Positions 1 to 11,928 of a stretch of 64,000 bases of DNA are shown piece by piece. Every line of letters starts with the position of its first letter. Positions within the stretch are counted from its first letter, which is position 1. Under the pieces are notes generated by a model. That model saw only the letters and a list, made by a program, of their open reading frames with translations, was not told the DNA's origin and searched no databases. Source of the DNA: Medicago truncatula. Taxonomy: Eukaryota; Streptophyta; Magnoliopsida; Fabales; Fabaceae. The stretch lies in the NCBI RefSeq assembly GCF_003473485.1, contig NC_053045.1, forward strand, positions 51,006,494 to 51,070,493, read 5' to 3'. The position numbers and the translations under genes were made by a program.

Positions 1-1256
1 ATGGTAGAAGATGAAGTTAAGGGCACTCATAAAGTTCCTATTGGACCAATACACAAACCAATAGCACAGAAGGCCAAATCAGACAGTTTGGTCGTGAAGG
101 TAATTTGTAAACACTCAGCTTCCCTGTAAGTGGCTCTGAGTTTGGTGAAATCACAGTGGCAATGTGGCATCGTGATTTTGATGAAGCTTAAAATGTAGCT
201 TTTATCAAAATTGCAGCTGCCGTAATTCTCGCATGCTCACGGCTAACTCAAATATGCATGTAATGTTGCAACTCCATTTTGAAACTAACAAAAGACTTGT
301 AATTGGTACATAAGCAGAAAGCACATGTGGAGATTCCTGCTCATATCATAGCTGAAGCAATATCAACAATCCGCGGTATTGGCCTTAGATGGTCAGGTCC
401 AATTACACCGAAAGAAATGGAATGTGTAAAACAATATGTCCTAGCAAAGTATCCAGAATATGCAAATCTCATTGAAGGCGATGGAAGTGGTACAGATATG
501 TCCAGTTTTATGATCAATGGGGAGCCTTTAAAATTACCACTGTCAGATGATAGTAGAAAGTCATTAAGACCATCTTATAATTTTGGAAGCGACCCTCCTG
601 AAATGGATATGACACAGCTAGAGCCATCAAGACTACTTGATATTCTCAATAAAAAATCATCCTTTCCTGGAAGATTCATCTCGATCCCGGAAATTCAAGC
701 TCAGAATAAGGTTTTGAAGCATTGTGGTTTGCCTGATGCTGAGTATTTGGTTCTGTTCACTCCAAGTTACAAAGATACTATGATGTTGGTAGGGGAAAGT
801 TACCCTTTTGTTAAAGGAAACTACTGCATGACTATACTTGGTGAACAAGAGGATTATATTAAAGAATTTGCTTTTTATAAGAAGTCTAAGGTTATCCCAG
901 CACCAAAGACATGGCTTGATTTAAGGATTAGAGGGTCTCAGCTAAGTCAAAATTTTAGGAGATGTAAGATTAGTCCAAAAGGTTTATTTGCTTATGAAGC
1001 AGATGTGAATGGGAAAATGCATTGGATTTCTGAGGCTCGTAGGAACTATTGGCATGTTTTGCTTGATGCATCTGCAATGGTTGTGGGAAAGGATAGGCTA
1101 CATGTTGGACTTCATAGGCCTGATTTCTTAGTTTGTTGTCTTGATAACACAAATTCCAATCCTTCAAGAATCACTTGTCTATTGATCAGAAAGAAAAGTT
1201 TTGACACCTTCCAATTCTTCATCTTAGTAGTTGACAATGTTCAATTGGTATCATGA
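1..1256 (+). CDS. Moco-sulfurase-like (PLP-transferase fold) protein, 3' part; 5' end outside window
   Basis: Two exons are visible: 1-99, ending AAG before a GTAATT donor, and 315-1256 after a TAAG acceptor (CAG at 318 is an alternative); the frame is continuous. The protein resembles the plant family annotated as PLP-dependent transferase superfamily / molybdenum cofactor sulfurase-like (Arabidopsis At2g23520 and At4g37100 type). Recognisable stretches are WLDLRIRGSQLSQNFRR, the HWISEARRNYWHVLLDA segment that corresponds to the fold's core, and HRPDFLVCCLDNTNSNPS. At the place where active enzymes carry the PLP lysine in a YKxFG context, this protein has CLDNTN, so catalysis is doubtful. 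After the KKSFDT motif the sequence runs into a short hydrophobic tail and a stop at 1254-1256. I expected more family sequence there, so this is either a short paralogue or a 3'-truncated gene. The ATG at position 1 is probably internal. Confidence 0.65.
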
Positions 1257-2286
1257 ATTCTACAAAAAAGAAAAACTCTGAATTTTCCATGTGTACTTTG
1301 TTTTAGACTGAATTTTCCTTGTGATTTTGGAACGGTTTTTTGTGGCCCGACCAATTTTCCATAACAATTAGTCTGTTTTGCAGTTTTATATTAACACGGT
1401 CTCTATTAGGAAAGTACTCAACACATAGTAGTTCATTGATTAAAGACTGATTTAATATTATTATTTTTTATAATAAAAGACTGATTTACTCAACTTAATA
1501 ATACGAAGATTCATGTTGTGGACTGAAAATTGGCATGGTAATGCAATTGGTCTTGTCTAAAAACACCTCAAGTGCAAGCCCCAAAACATTTTAAATTTCC
1601 AAAAACTAATCACGGACGCACCGAAACACCTATACTTGTGATTGCCTCGCCATCAATGTCAAATTTACATGTCATATTGAAGATGGATTTACATTTCTTC
1701 AATGCAACACAGACTTTGCCAGTCAATCAACGAATTAACCAAATGCAGATTGATCCATACCTACCTATTTAGTCTCTCCAAAATAATGTGTTTACTATAC
1801 CACGGATTATACCTCTCTGCTTAACATTGTTACCTGTAAAAATGTGAAGTGAGCTCGGAATTAGATATAGCTGGTTTAGTAGAAAAGGGAGATATCATAA
1901 TAAGAAATAGTTACACCAGAGATTATACAAATAAAATATACATAATAAGAAATAGAAAACACATGACACATTCCAATTTGAAATGGCAATAGACATTATA
2001 CAAATATTTGTCATAAAAAAAAATATTATACAAATATTGGCTTAAATAACTTTTTAAGTTCAGTAGTATATACTTTTTGGTCCATGTTTGGATTTTAGTT
2101 TATATTATATTTGTTCATGTTTTTCTTACACCAACATTCTTTTTTGAGGAGTTCTTACACCAATATTTGTTCATGTTAAAACTAGTCTCTATATAGTCCA
2201 CATATATTTTCAGGATTGAAATCAGCATGGTTCACATGCTAAATTGACTAATTCCAACATGGATAATATTACTTCGAATTTCCATT
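1257..2286. other. Intergenic, convergent 3' ends
   Basis: AT-rich sequence between the + strand Moco-sulfurase-like gene and the - strand ABC1 kinase gene. It must contain both 3' UTRs. No coding remnant, RNA gene or clear repeat was recognised; a short (ATAATAAGAAATAG)-type direct repeat lies around 1895-1955. Confidence 0.6.
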
Positions 2287-5200
2287 TTAAGCAAGAATTA
2301 CAGTGGCACCTTTAAATCTGCCAGCTTGAGACAGAGCTTCTTCAGCAATGGGTCTCCACTGTTCTGCACAAGAATAATTGATTCCAAGTCCAACACTAAG
2401 TCCCCTCAGTAGATGCACTGTCCGAAGTATAGAAAACAGTTCTTCTGGAAAAGCCTACCATAACCAGGCACAAGAATATATATTTAGTGATAAAAAGGTA
2501 TCAGCCTAAAATATTAACAAGCTATTTCCTGCTTGTTCCATGACTATAAATATTGTTTATATGTATACATCAATTGGCGTGGCCTTATTTAAAAACACTA
2601 ATTTGTGTGAACCAATTTCCATCTACTAATCTGTTAATGAGTTATAAATGAAGGTCTGCCACTGCCACAAAACTCATAGATAAAAGAGACTTGAATTTTC
2701 ATATTTTAGTTAGTGTGAAATTCAAAAGTGCAATATTACGCTACACAGAAAAACACAGATTTGCCAAAAAGAATCAATGAAATTTACAAATCCCTTAAAA
2801 ACAACAATTTTCCTTCCCCCTTAGTTTCCTGGGTTAACTTCTTTGCATATTCTCAATCACGTGATTTTAACTTCAATGTGCAACAAAATGACCTGGCAAA
2901 ATTTTTACAATGTTCTATCCCCTGATTATAAAACCAAATTGTTCTTTACTTTTTACAATAAAAGCTTCAACTAATATAGATTAAGCAGCATATTTAATAG
3001 CTAATGTCCGTTTCACATCAAGGATGATTTGGGAACAAACATGGTGTCGATATTTCTACTCTATAATGTACCTGAACAGCAATTTTTTTAATTGAAGATT
3101 CTTCTGAAAACGGTTGCAGCATTTTTACCCCAGGAGGTAATTTTGTATCGAACATTGTCTGTGCCAGCTTAAGCATTTCTTGTTGCTCATTTTCACATTG
3201 GCTTAACGTATCTATACCAAGCTCCCTGCAAAATAAGAGTAAAAAGTAGTTAGTTAATTGCATTTGAATATAGCCATTAGCCACCGATCAGCTATCATTC
3301 TCAATTTGAAATTATGACGTTAAGAAGTCAATTTTCCTTCAATGAAGTCCATATTTCACATGATCTAAGTTGATTTGGCAGTTATCCCTTACGGTGAAAT
3401 ATTAATATCTATATATAGTGATGGTAAGTGGTAACAATGAAAGAAGACAAATTTAGCTTTAGAAAGGTCATTGACAAAGCCATATACTATGAACATAAGA
3501 TTTTGCGACTGATGTTTACGGTACAATTCAATCAGGATTTCATATTAATATAGGGCTTGTGCCTTCAATTTTAGGGAAGATAAATTGAGAAGACCATCAA
3601 ATTTAGTGTTACATGTGAAGGATTAAGTAAATAATATTTTTCGTACTTTCCAACATTCCCTTTATGTTAAGAACCTTACTTTTGGCATATGGAAAGAATT
3701 CCCAAAACTGGGCAGAAATGAATAAATAAGAGAATGATTCTAACTAGAATAAAGATTGATAAACAAAATTGAGAAAAGAAGGATTTGAATATCTTTCTGT
3801 TACTATCAATTGAATGGGATAATAGGATTGAAAGAGAAGATACAAAAGGTGTACAATGAAGATGATAACCTTGCATTCAAGGCTACCCCAAAGGAGCACT
3901 CTCCTTTCACACTAGAGCATTGTCTAGTCACTAAATTTAATTATTCAAAGCTATCCTCCCCTCTACCAATTGAAGGCTATTTAAAGACTTTCTGAGAATA
4001 ATAATAATGAAAATAACAACTCTTAACAACTACCTAACAAACTTATCAACTTACTAACTTCTACTAACCAACTCTTAGCTACACCAATAGACCTATATTT
4101 TGTATCCTAACACTTTATCTTTTCTCCCCTACCATCATATCTATATTTCTGTTTCTTCTTACTTCGGACATCAATCATATTCTACATCACCTATTTCCTC
4201 CTCGCTTTCATCATTTATTCCCAGCAAAATCTTCTTACTTCGGACATCAATCATATTCTACATCAACTATTTCCTCCTCGCTTTCATTATTTATTCCCAG
4301 CAAAATAACTAGTGCAGTTTGTAACTTGGCAGTAGCGAAGTTATTTATTTCTGTTATTATTTTCTACAAATATAAGAGAAGAAGCATTTGATATACAAGA
4401 GTATAAGAATAACAGTACCTATAGCTCTCTGAAGCTCTTGCTGGGTCACAGTCAGCAATTGCAAGAACGAGATTAGCATAACCAAGCCTCAATTGCTCCG
4501 GGAGATCTTTCACCTGTCCATAGTCTAGCAAGGCAACCTAACTCCAGGAAAAATACTAATATTAGGGTGGTTAAAAGTTAAAAATTATATTAGGTATCAA
4601 TATCTAGAACTAAACATCGATGTTCTTTCTACCCTTGAGTCATTTCCATGTGATTCCTCTTGATTAAAACACCGATTTAATAAACAATAGGATACTCGTC
4701 CATAGAGAGATGAAATAACACTGAAGGGAATGAAAAGAAATATAAGATATGACTTGCCTCGGATCCTTTACAAATCAGGATATTTCCTGGATGAGGATCC
4801 GCGTGGAAGAACCCACTTTTCAAAATCATTTGACCATATGCTAGAGTCAAACTTTGAAGAATTTTCCTGCAGGTCCATAAGAATGTTAATGGCGTAGTAT
4901 ACTTGAAGCTACACACATAAGTATGGAAAACAATCCTTGTAATGAATCATTCAGAAAAGGCTGGTGTTACTGTTATTAAACTCAACTGTCCACTTTATAT
5001 TACATAAATCTATGACATCACCCGAAGTTATTTAGGTAAGCAATCAAATTTATAGAAAGATGAATGAACGCCAGATTCATCACATTTGGTTTAGTCATAC
5101 CACTTGTTGATTAGAGAATCATCGTCAGAAGCATAACATATTTGTTATTTGTAGTTTACACCATATTTATAGTTTAAATGTATAGATTATGTTGAAGTTG

Positions 5201-8200
5201 TGGGTTTTAGATAAGAGGATGAGAGAAATAATTGGAGCTTTTCAGATTATTGGTAGTAAATTGATACTAACTTGGTAGTAGCTTGATACAAAAGGCCGAC
5301 ACAAACCACTATTTGTAGAGAGATACAAGTCTCCTAATCCTAAGCAAATAGAGAAATCGGGAAACAAATAATAATACTACCTAAGTGATAAAAATCAATC
5401 CTAGGAGATAACCTAAGATTACAAAGTGATCCTACAAGATAAACCAAGATACTCAAAATATAAAGATATTATCAGATACTTTATAATATTCTAATACTCT
5501 CCCTCAAGCTTAAGCTTACTAAGCTTTAAGAAAATGGAGTGTGCTTTACTAGTACCAAACAACTTTCCATGACATAACTGACTAACTTGCTGATGGGAAG
5601 AATAAAAGTGAAGCTAGTTGTGCAACGAAATTAAAATAAGTTAAAGATAGTGTCGAGAGAAAATGGGTAAAAGATATGGACAGAGGAGGAGAGTAAGAAA
5701 GTGATTGGAATTAGGAAGAAAGTGATTGGAATTAGGAAGAAAGGAAATAGAAGTTAAACTACATGAAAGAAGGTAATGAAGAAAACAACGAATAAACAAG
5801 TTTACTTTGATGATTCAAAATAGACAAGAAAACTACAAGCAAATATCATAAGTCAGAGTACTGGACATGCATAAGTTATTAACCAAAACATAAGTAGGGT
5901 GTACAGGACTGCTTTTAAGATAGGTCAGGAGCTTACTGCTTTGCGGCAGCTGCAACCTTACCATGAGGATCTACGCCTCTCTTCGCTATTTCATCACCAA
6001 GGTTCATTATTGGAATCCCGTCAATATATTCCATAACCAGGACCTTTCTGTACAATTAAAGAAGCATACCATTAGTAAAAATATCTCATTACAATGAAAT
6101 ACATGTGAACCAATGCATCTGAATAAAGACTTAATCAAACGAATACATAAAAAACATTTGTACATTTATTGGCCATTTGACCATGATTTCTTGTGTAACA
6201 TAAAAAGTCTGTTTCAGCACTAATTTTTTTTTTTCATTGTTTTCAATTCAACCTTGTTTTTATCAATAAAGGCCTTTCGTAACAAATAGCGGTTGGCATA
6301 GAGAGCTCAAAAGATAATGATGACATGCTAGATTCACAACATATACTTATAGATCCTCATAACAGCCATGCACACAAACTTATAGTGCATCCCCATTCAC
6401 ACTTTTTAATTATTTTACTGTTAATATATTGTCCAAAACCCTAAATATTTAACAGCAAAAATAGTAAGCAAAGAAATAAAATGCATGGAATAAGAAATTA
6501 GTAATGCTAAGACCAACTTCCATTTAACATGTCATTTTTGGAGACAAGCTTATTCCAAGTCCAATAAATAAATTGTCGACACTCTCTGGAAATAATAAAG
6601 TTAAGCATTCTAGTACATTATTAATATTATCTACAGAATATGTAAGATGATTTGCTGAATACCTAGTAACCATATCTCGTATAACTCTTGGCACCAAGAC
6701 AGGAGCCCTTCTGTTTATTTTATACAAGAACGTTCTAATCTTTTCCATTGCACTGGCCTCCCTCATGAAGTCAAATTCATATCCAATCTACAATAATTAT
6801 CATGTAGAAGTTCAGAACTAGTCATGGTAGATTGCTGGAAGAACCACAATATTAACATGACCATAAAGCTATAACCATACAAAAGAAGCTCAATGATTTA
6901 CTCTTAATTTTAAAACGATAAACTAAAGGGTTTTAGGTCAGTTTTATTTACTCACTCAAGAACCAAATTGCTGTCATATACAGATAAAGGACTTTAGTCC
7001 ATTAGAACATGATTTACATGTTAATTAAAGAGAAGTTTGCTCCTTATCTAGAAAAAATAGGAGTTTGCTGTGATTTTTTTTCAATAAGTGGTAAATTGTA
7101 TTTTTACAAAAAATATGTTTTTAAAACTGACCTGCAAGAGCCTAAATTGTTTTTCCTTCCAAAAAATTCATTAGCAAGGCAATGTAATAAAAATATATAT
7201 ATGCAAGCAATATTTTCAGAGTTAGGCCAGGTTGAGGTTCAAATTACACTCAATAATTAAACAAACATTCGCACAGGCACTGCAATCACCTCATTAACAA
7301 ACATTTAGTTCAGATTTATTTTGTTGAGATTCAGTCATAAAATGCTCCAATATATATTTCAAAATGATTAGACCCTCCAAACAATCAAACCTACAAAAGG
7401 ACCACATGTTAACCAACCACCCAAGTAGCCATAAGGCATGGACCTATGTTTGGTAAAGTTCATGTGCAATGTATGAGAGCAATGTGGCCAAAAGTGGAGG
7501 ACAAAGAATACCTGGGAGATAGGAGGAAGTGAGATGTCATTTATACATGTATGCAGAAAAGGTGGGAAGGAATATAGGGGTAAGTTCTGTTTGGGACTTA
7601 GGGTAAGGGTGACGAACATTATTACTTTTGTTATATCAGAGGGGTTCCTATGTTTATAAAATTTAGGCTAGGGGTGGTTCCTTTTTATCAGAGTACCATC
7701 CATTCTTTCATCACCATACTCAAATAATACAGCACAATTTACTTTTTCCCTTCTTTTTTTTTACCGTGAGTGAAATTAAGTGTAATGCATCCTGTTTCTG
7801 GAGAAAAAGGGTTTAATGTGACTCATTGAATTAGAAAGCACGAGAAACAAAATGAATTTGAAAGCACAAGAAACAAATCGGATATTATTGGCAAGATATG
7901 CTGGTAACTTAGTCCACTCGATCGTATATTATTCATTTTAATCCACATCATGTTTCTAGTATGAATCACATAAAAAACTCATATGTCATACACTTCACAA
8001 GTATAGTAAATAATACAGTTTGTTTCTAATAGGAAATACTACACTAATCTGCAGATGAAAAACAAATCCAATAATGTGTTCCTTCTTTGATTAACATGCT
8101 ATCAGTCAACAAACCCACAAAACAGGGAGGAAGGAAATAAGTGGGAATCAAATAATCTGATACATGACGTGTATAAGAAATATTGCAATGAAATAATTTA

Positions 8201-10398
8201 CACCTGTGTTTCCATTTCCTTTGTCACTGAATATAGATCAAATTTGATATCTGTTTTTTGCATGTGCAAGTTACGGATATCTGTCATCATCAGATCCTGA
8301 ACTCCAGGATGCTGAACCTGTTGCATGCAAAGTAAATCAGAATCAGAAGTTGACTATGCCATGCATTCATAAGATTTGTCTACTTCAATTACCTTGACAA
8401 CAACATCACTTTTGTCACCTTTCAGTCTTGCTTTATGAACCTATTACAAAGAAATATCAGTTACATGGTACCAAATCTTAAAAAAATTTATGACTGTAAC
8501 ACAAAAACTTTACAAAGTAATCATCCTTGTGAGGATTTATATGTCATGTAAACATGAATATGAACCCCAAGAAACAACAAAACGTTTTCAATACTAGTTC
8601 TATTACGAAAACAGATCTACGCTGCCAAAAATCAATATTGGGCATTGGAAATGTAAAACCTGTTAAAATTTTGAAACACAATTGTTCATGCAAAATTCCG
8701 CTAATTAACATGTTCAAAATTACTCAGCCACCGATTAGACTGAATAGCATTGGAATAATAAAATAGAAAATTAAATAAGAAAAAGAACACAAAGGTGTGA
8801 AAATAGCACACATAGCAGGATTTGTTTAATATCCCATGTCACTCTTGATTAATATAAATTAAGCCCTTAAAAGTAAATGCACAGAGATAGACAGCACAGT
8901 AGATGCTTACTAACCAAGATTCACTTCAAAAGAGTACCTATACAACATATATATGAATGTATAGAAGAACAATCTAAGAACTGTTGCATATGCATCAGCC
9001 ACTATATCATATGATAGTGAATTGTGACCATGGCCCCGTGCTATTCTCAACTTCACCAGTCCACCCATTCAAATATACCTCAGTTATTACCCTCCCAATC
9101 ATCACACAAGCTCTATGGTTTTTTTTTGTTTGTTACACATCAGCTCTATGGTTGATCTACTTGAATTTTACTAAAAGTACTTGGGAAAATCCAGTAGCCA
9201 CTCAATCCCGGTCAAATACCACCCATGACAAACAACCAACAAACAACAAAGATGTCAGTCTAGAATAAACAGGTTATCTTCGGACACTGCAACAGAAAAT
9301 ATCACTTAACATTATTGCAAGTCACACAGGTAGGTGAGCACCACAAACCCTGTTCCCAAAGGTGTACCATTCATTCCCCCTCTCTATTATTTTCAATTAA
9401 GTATCTCCTTTTGGTCCAAATACTATAAGCTTCTCCGCTACACAATAACTTGAGTGTTAAATTGGCCTACGAAGTAGAACCAGCCACTCTGTATACTAGC
9501 TGAGTTAAATAGCACAGTCAAGATTGAAGTGTGTCCGGGGACTGGTGTCCGACACATGTTGTTACATTCAATTATTTATATTTTCTCAAATTATTACTAG
9601 TGTCGATGTTTCAGTTTTGTGTTCGGTCTGCGGTGTCTGTGTTAGTGCTTCATAGTATAATAAACCCTCTAGTAAACTTAAATTGTTATCCACAACTAGT
9701 GTCATAACATATCACTGTAAGATGCATAAACAAAAGTACTTGAGGGATAAATAAACAAACAAGATTGAAAGAAACCTGAGCAATTGAAGCAGAACCAAGA
9801 GGCTCAACATCAAATCTATCAAACACATCATGAATACTCATTCCAAGCTCATTCTCAAGCACAAGTTTAACAGTGTGATAAGAAGTTGGTGGAGCTTGAT
9901 CACAGAGCGTAACCAGCCTTTTCACCCATGCAGCCGGTGCCAAATCCGGCTTCCCAATAATTTGTGCAATCTGAATACAAAAATCAACAAAACTAGTTAA
10001 GAAAATGCAGTTGATGAATATAAAATTGAAAATGAGAAAAGCAATTAAATTAAATTAAAAAACCTTGAGGAAGAAACCACCAAGGTCAGAGCACATAGAG
10101 AAAATCTTATCGGCAGCAAGCTCATGCTGTCTTTCCCACATTGCTTCTTGCTTCTGTGCATCTTTCACGAAATTGACTCTCAATTGAAAAACCTGCAATT
10201 CGAGAAAATGAAGCATGCATAGTTAATTAATTAATGTAGCAATTTGGTTAGAGAGAGAGAGAGAGAGAAAGGAACCTTGTATCCGGTGTAAATATCAACG
10301 GCTCGAACCCAAAACTGAAAGGAACGTTGAATAGGACGAAACTGAAGGGAGAGTTTTTGTTTAATGTCGTTGAGATCAACGACGATAGGGGGCAACAT
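2287..10398 (-). CDS. ABC1/UbiB-family atypical kinase (ABC1K; At4g24810-like), 464 aa, 11 exons
   Basis: Exons (minus strand order): 10398-10276, 10192-10064, 9970-9776, 8440-8393, 8317-8204, 6787-6663, 6047-5937, 4866-4758, 4537-4419, 3225-3072, 2454-2287. They sum to 1395 nt with every phase matching. ABC1 kinases are protein-kinase-like ATPases of plastids and mitochondria tied to quinone and lipid metabolism. Visible motifs are a KxGQ-like motif as KIAQ (84-87), the Ala-rich loop GSASIAQVH (143-151), the VAIK-like lysine K165, the catalytic loop HADPHPGN (303-310; D305, N310) and LLDYGQ in place of DFG (D323). The N-terminus MLPPIVVDLND has no obvious transit peptide. The intron after exon 8 has a GC donor (GAG|GCAAGT). 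The segment DIRNLHMQKTD looks about 6-7 residues shorter than I expect for this family. Introns carry MITE fragments, a 76-bp tandem duplication and (GA)n. Confidence 0.92.
4155..4306. repeat. Tandem duplication, 2 x 76 bp, in ABC1K intron 9
   Basis: Copies at 4155-4230 and 4231-4306 both start CTTCTTACTTCGGACATC and both end CCCAGCAAAAT, with only a few differences. They lie in the 1.2-kb intron 3226-4418. Confidence 0.85.
9535..9653. mobile_element. MITE-like repeat fragment (TGTCCGACA family), copy 1
   Basis: Contains TGTCCGACACATGTTG and later GTCTGTGTTAGTGCTTCATA, matching in order the copy at 41329-41501 (TGTCCGACATGTGTTAG ... GTATGTGCTTCAAAG). Both share a middle segment resembling TTACATTCAATTAT. 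It lies in ABC1K intron 3 (8441-9775). The left boundary is unclear. Confidence 0.5.
10253..10270. repeat. (GA)n microsatellite
   Basis: About nine GA units in ABC1K intron 1, just downstream (on the minus strand) of the exon 1 donor. Confidence 0.8.
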
Positions 10399-11928
10399 AA
10401 CTCAATTAACTACACTACACTACACTGAAATGGCTCATATTGTATTGTGCTTAGAACTAGTAAAGTAAAGTAACGTTTTCAAAAGTGTGGCGCACAAGCC
10501 ACGTTGTGATTTTCTCTTACACTTTAATTTCTGCGTTTTCGGGACCTCACAACCATAGTTGGCCAAACTTCGTTCATTTCGATTTTGGATAACCTGTCTA
10601 TTTTCCTTCTCACTCTTTTTTTACTTATTTCTCACTTTTTTTTTTTTACTCAATATGACTTATTTAAGAATTTTGTTTGTTTGTTTTATAAATAAAACTC
10701 CTTTTAAATTATCCTTTTTTTTTTTTTTAATAATACTTCTATTTTTTATTATTAGAAGGATAACTTTGTTGTCTAGTTTATGAAAATTGGTTAAAAGAGT
10801 ACAAGAAATAAAACAGTGATTAGTGCAATATGAAACTAACAATTATATGGATACTTTTGAAAAACTAATACCCGTCGATAGATTTACTACTATACAACAA
10901 CTAGATTAGCCTTTTCTTAATATACTTATATTGGATGCATTTATGTATGTTTACTTTGTAATCTCATTGTCAGTGGCTATATTGTCAGCAATTTCGTCTC
11001 AATTCTCATCCTAGGCCATTCATTTACTTAAGACTATGCGTCACTTTTGATGTAACCGGTCATTAGGTTGATCATTTATGAATATATCATTCATGGAAAC
11101 GTAAGTTCCAAGACATTATTAGTACTTCATTTGCTTCCTTCCTTCACAAGTAGGTTTGTTTGTTCCCAAAGAAATCTTCGTGCTTTTGGGAAATAAACAA
11201 AACTAGACTATCCTGAAGTCAAGACAAGGGAGGACGGAAGCTACAATTTAGAAGATATTTTTAGGTCAAGTAATAACACATGGCAGACTAAAATGATGCC
11301 ATTTTGACCTAGCGTGTAAGGACAACAGGGCTCTTGCGATCAGCACAATTCAAACACAACAATGCTAGCCGTGAACTGGGTAGCATTTGGGTGATATAAA
11401 ATTTGATGACATTGGTGACATTAGCCAACCACAATGTCACAAGTGGCTTTCATCACTTTCTTTCACAAGGTTTTTTTTTTACACTTGTGGACATTGTGGT
11501 TGACCAATGTCATGCTATGTCACCCAATTGGATATCCAGCAACAGCAAATAACATCGTAAACAGGAAAATCGCGGGCAAAGAAGAGAGGCACCCTGAGAT
11601 GAATTTAGACCAAAGTTGTTTGGAAACCACGCCTCGATGGCGAGCGAACCCAATGATAAAACAAAAATGACAAACTCAATCATTATCTAATAAGTATGCG
11701 CTCAAACACTAAAATTCATCACAAAAATAATTAAACCGTTCAAAAAAATAATTTGAAATTGATTGAGATGATTCGACCAGCTTGGATGTTCATTAATTTG
11801 GAAATCAAATGGACTACTGAAATGTCATGCCTCATTCCCCCACATAGTAAAATGCATCCAACAGATGTCCTTGATACTGTCGGTATCTCTGCCTTTCAAT
11901 TCAATACACTTTTTAAACATAAAATGGC
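10399..11928. other. Intergenic between RPN7 3' end and ABC1K 5' end
   Basis: Holds the ABC1K promoter and 5' UTR next to 10399 and the RPN7 3' UTR next to 11928. It contains poly(T)/poly(A) tracts around 10615-10760 and the inverted-repeat element at 11385-11527. No gene was recognised in it. Confidence 0.6.
11385..11527. mobile_element. Short inverted-repeat (hairpin) element
   Basis: The left arm (11385-11445; contains GCCAACCACAATGTCACAAG) is nearly complementary to the right arm (11481-11527; contains CTTGTGGACATTGTGGTTGA). A T-rich loop of about 35 bases separates them. The arms end in TTGGGTGA and TCACCCAA. No convincing target-site duplication was seen. Probably a small MITE. Confidence 0.6.

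Noticed and set aside
3880-4330. Solo LTR in ABC1K intron 9
   Set aside because: The composition changes here, but no TG...CA ends or 5-bp duplication could be identified.
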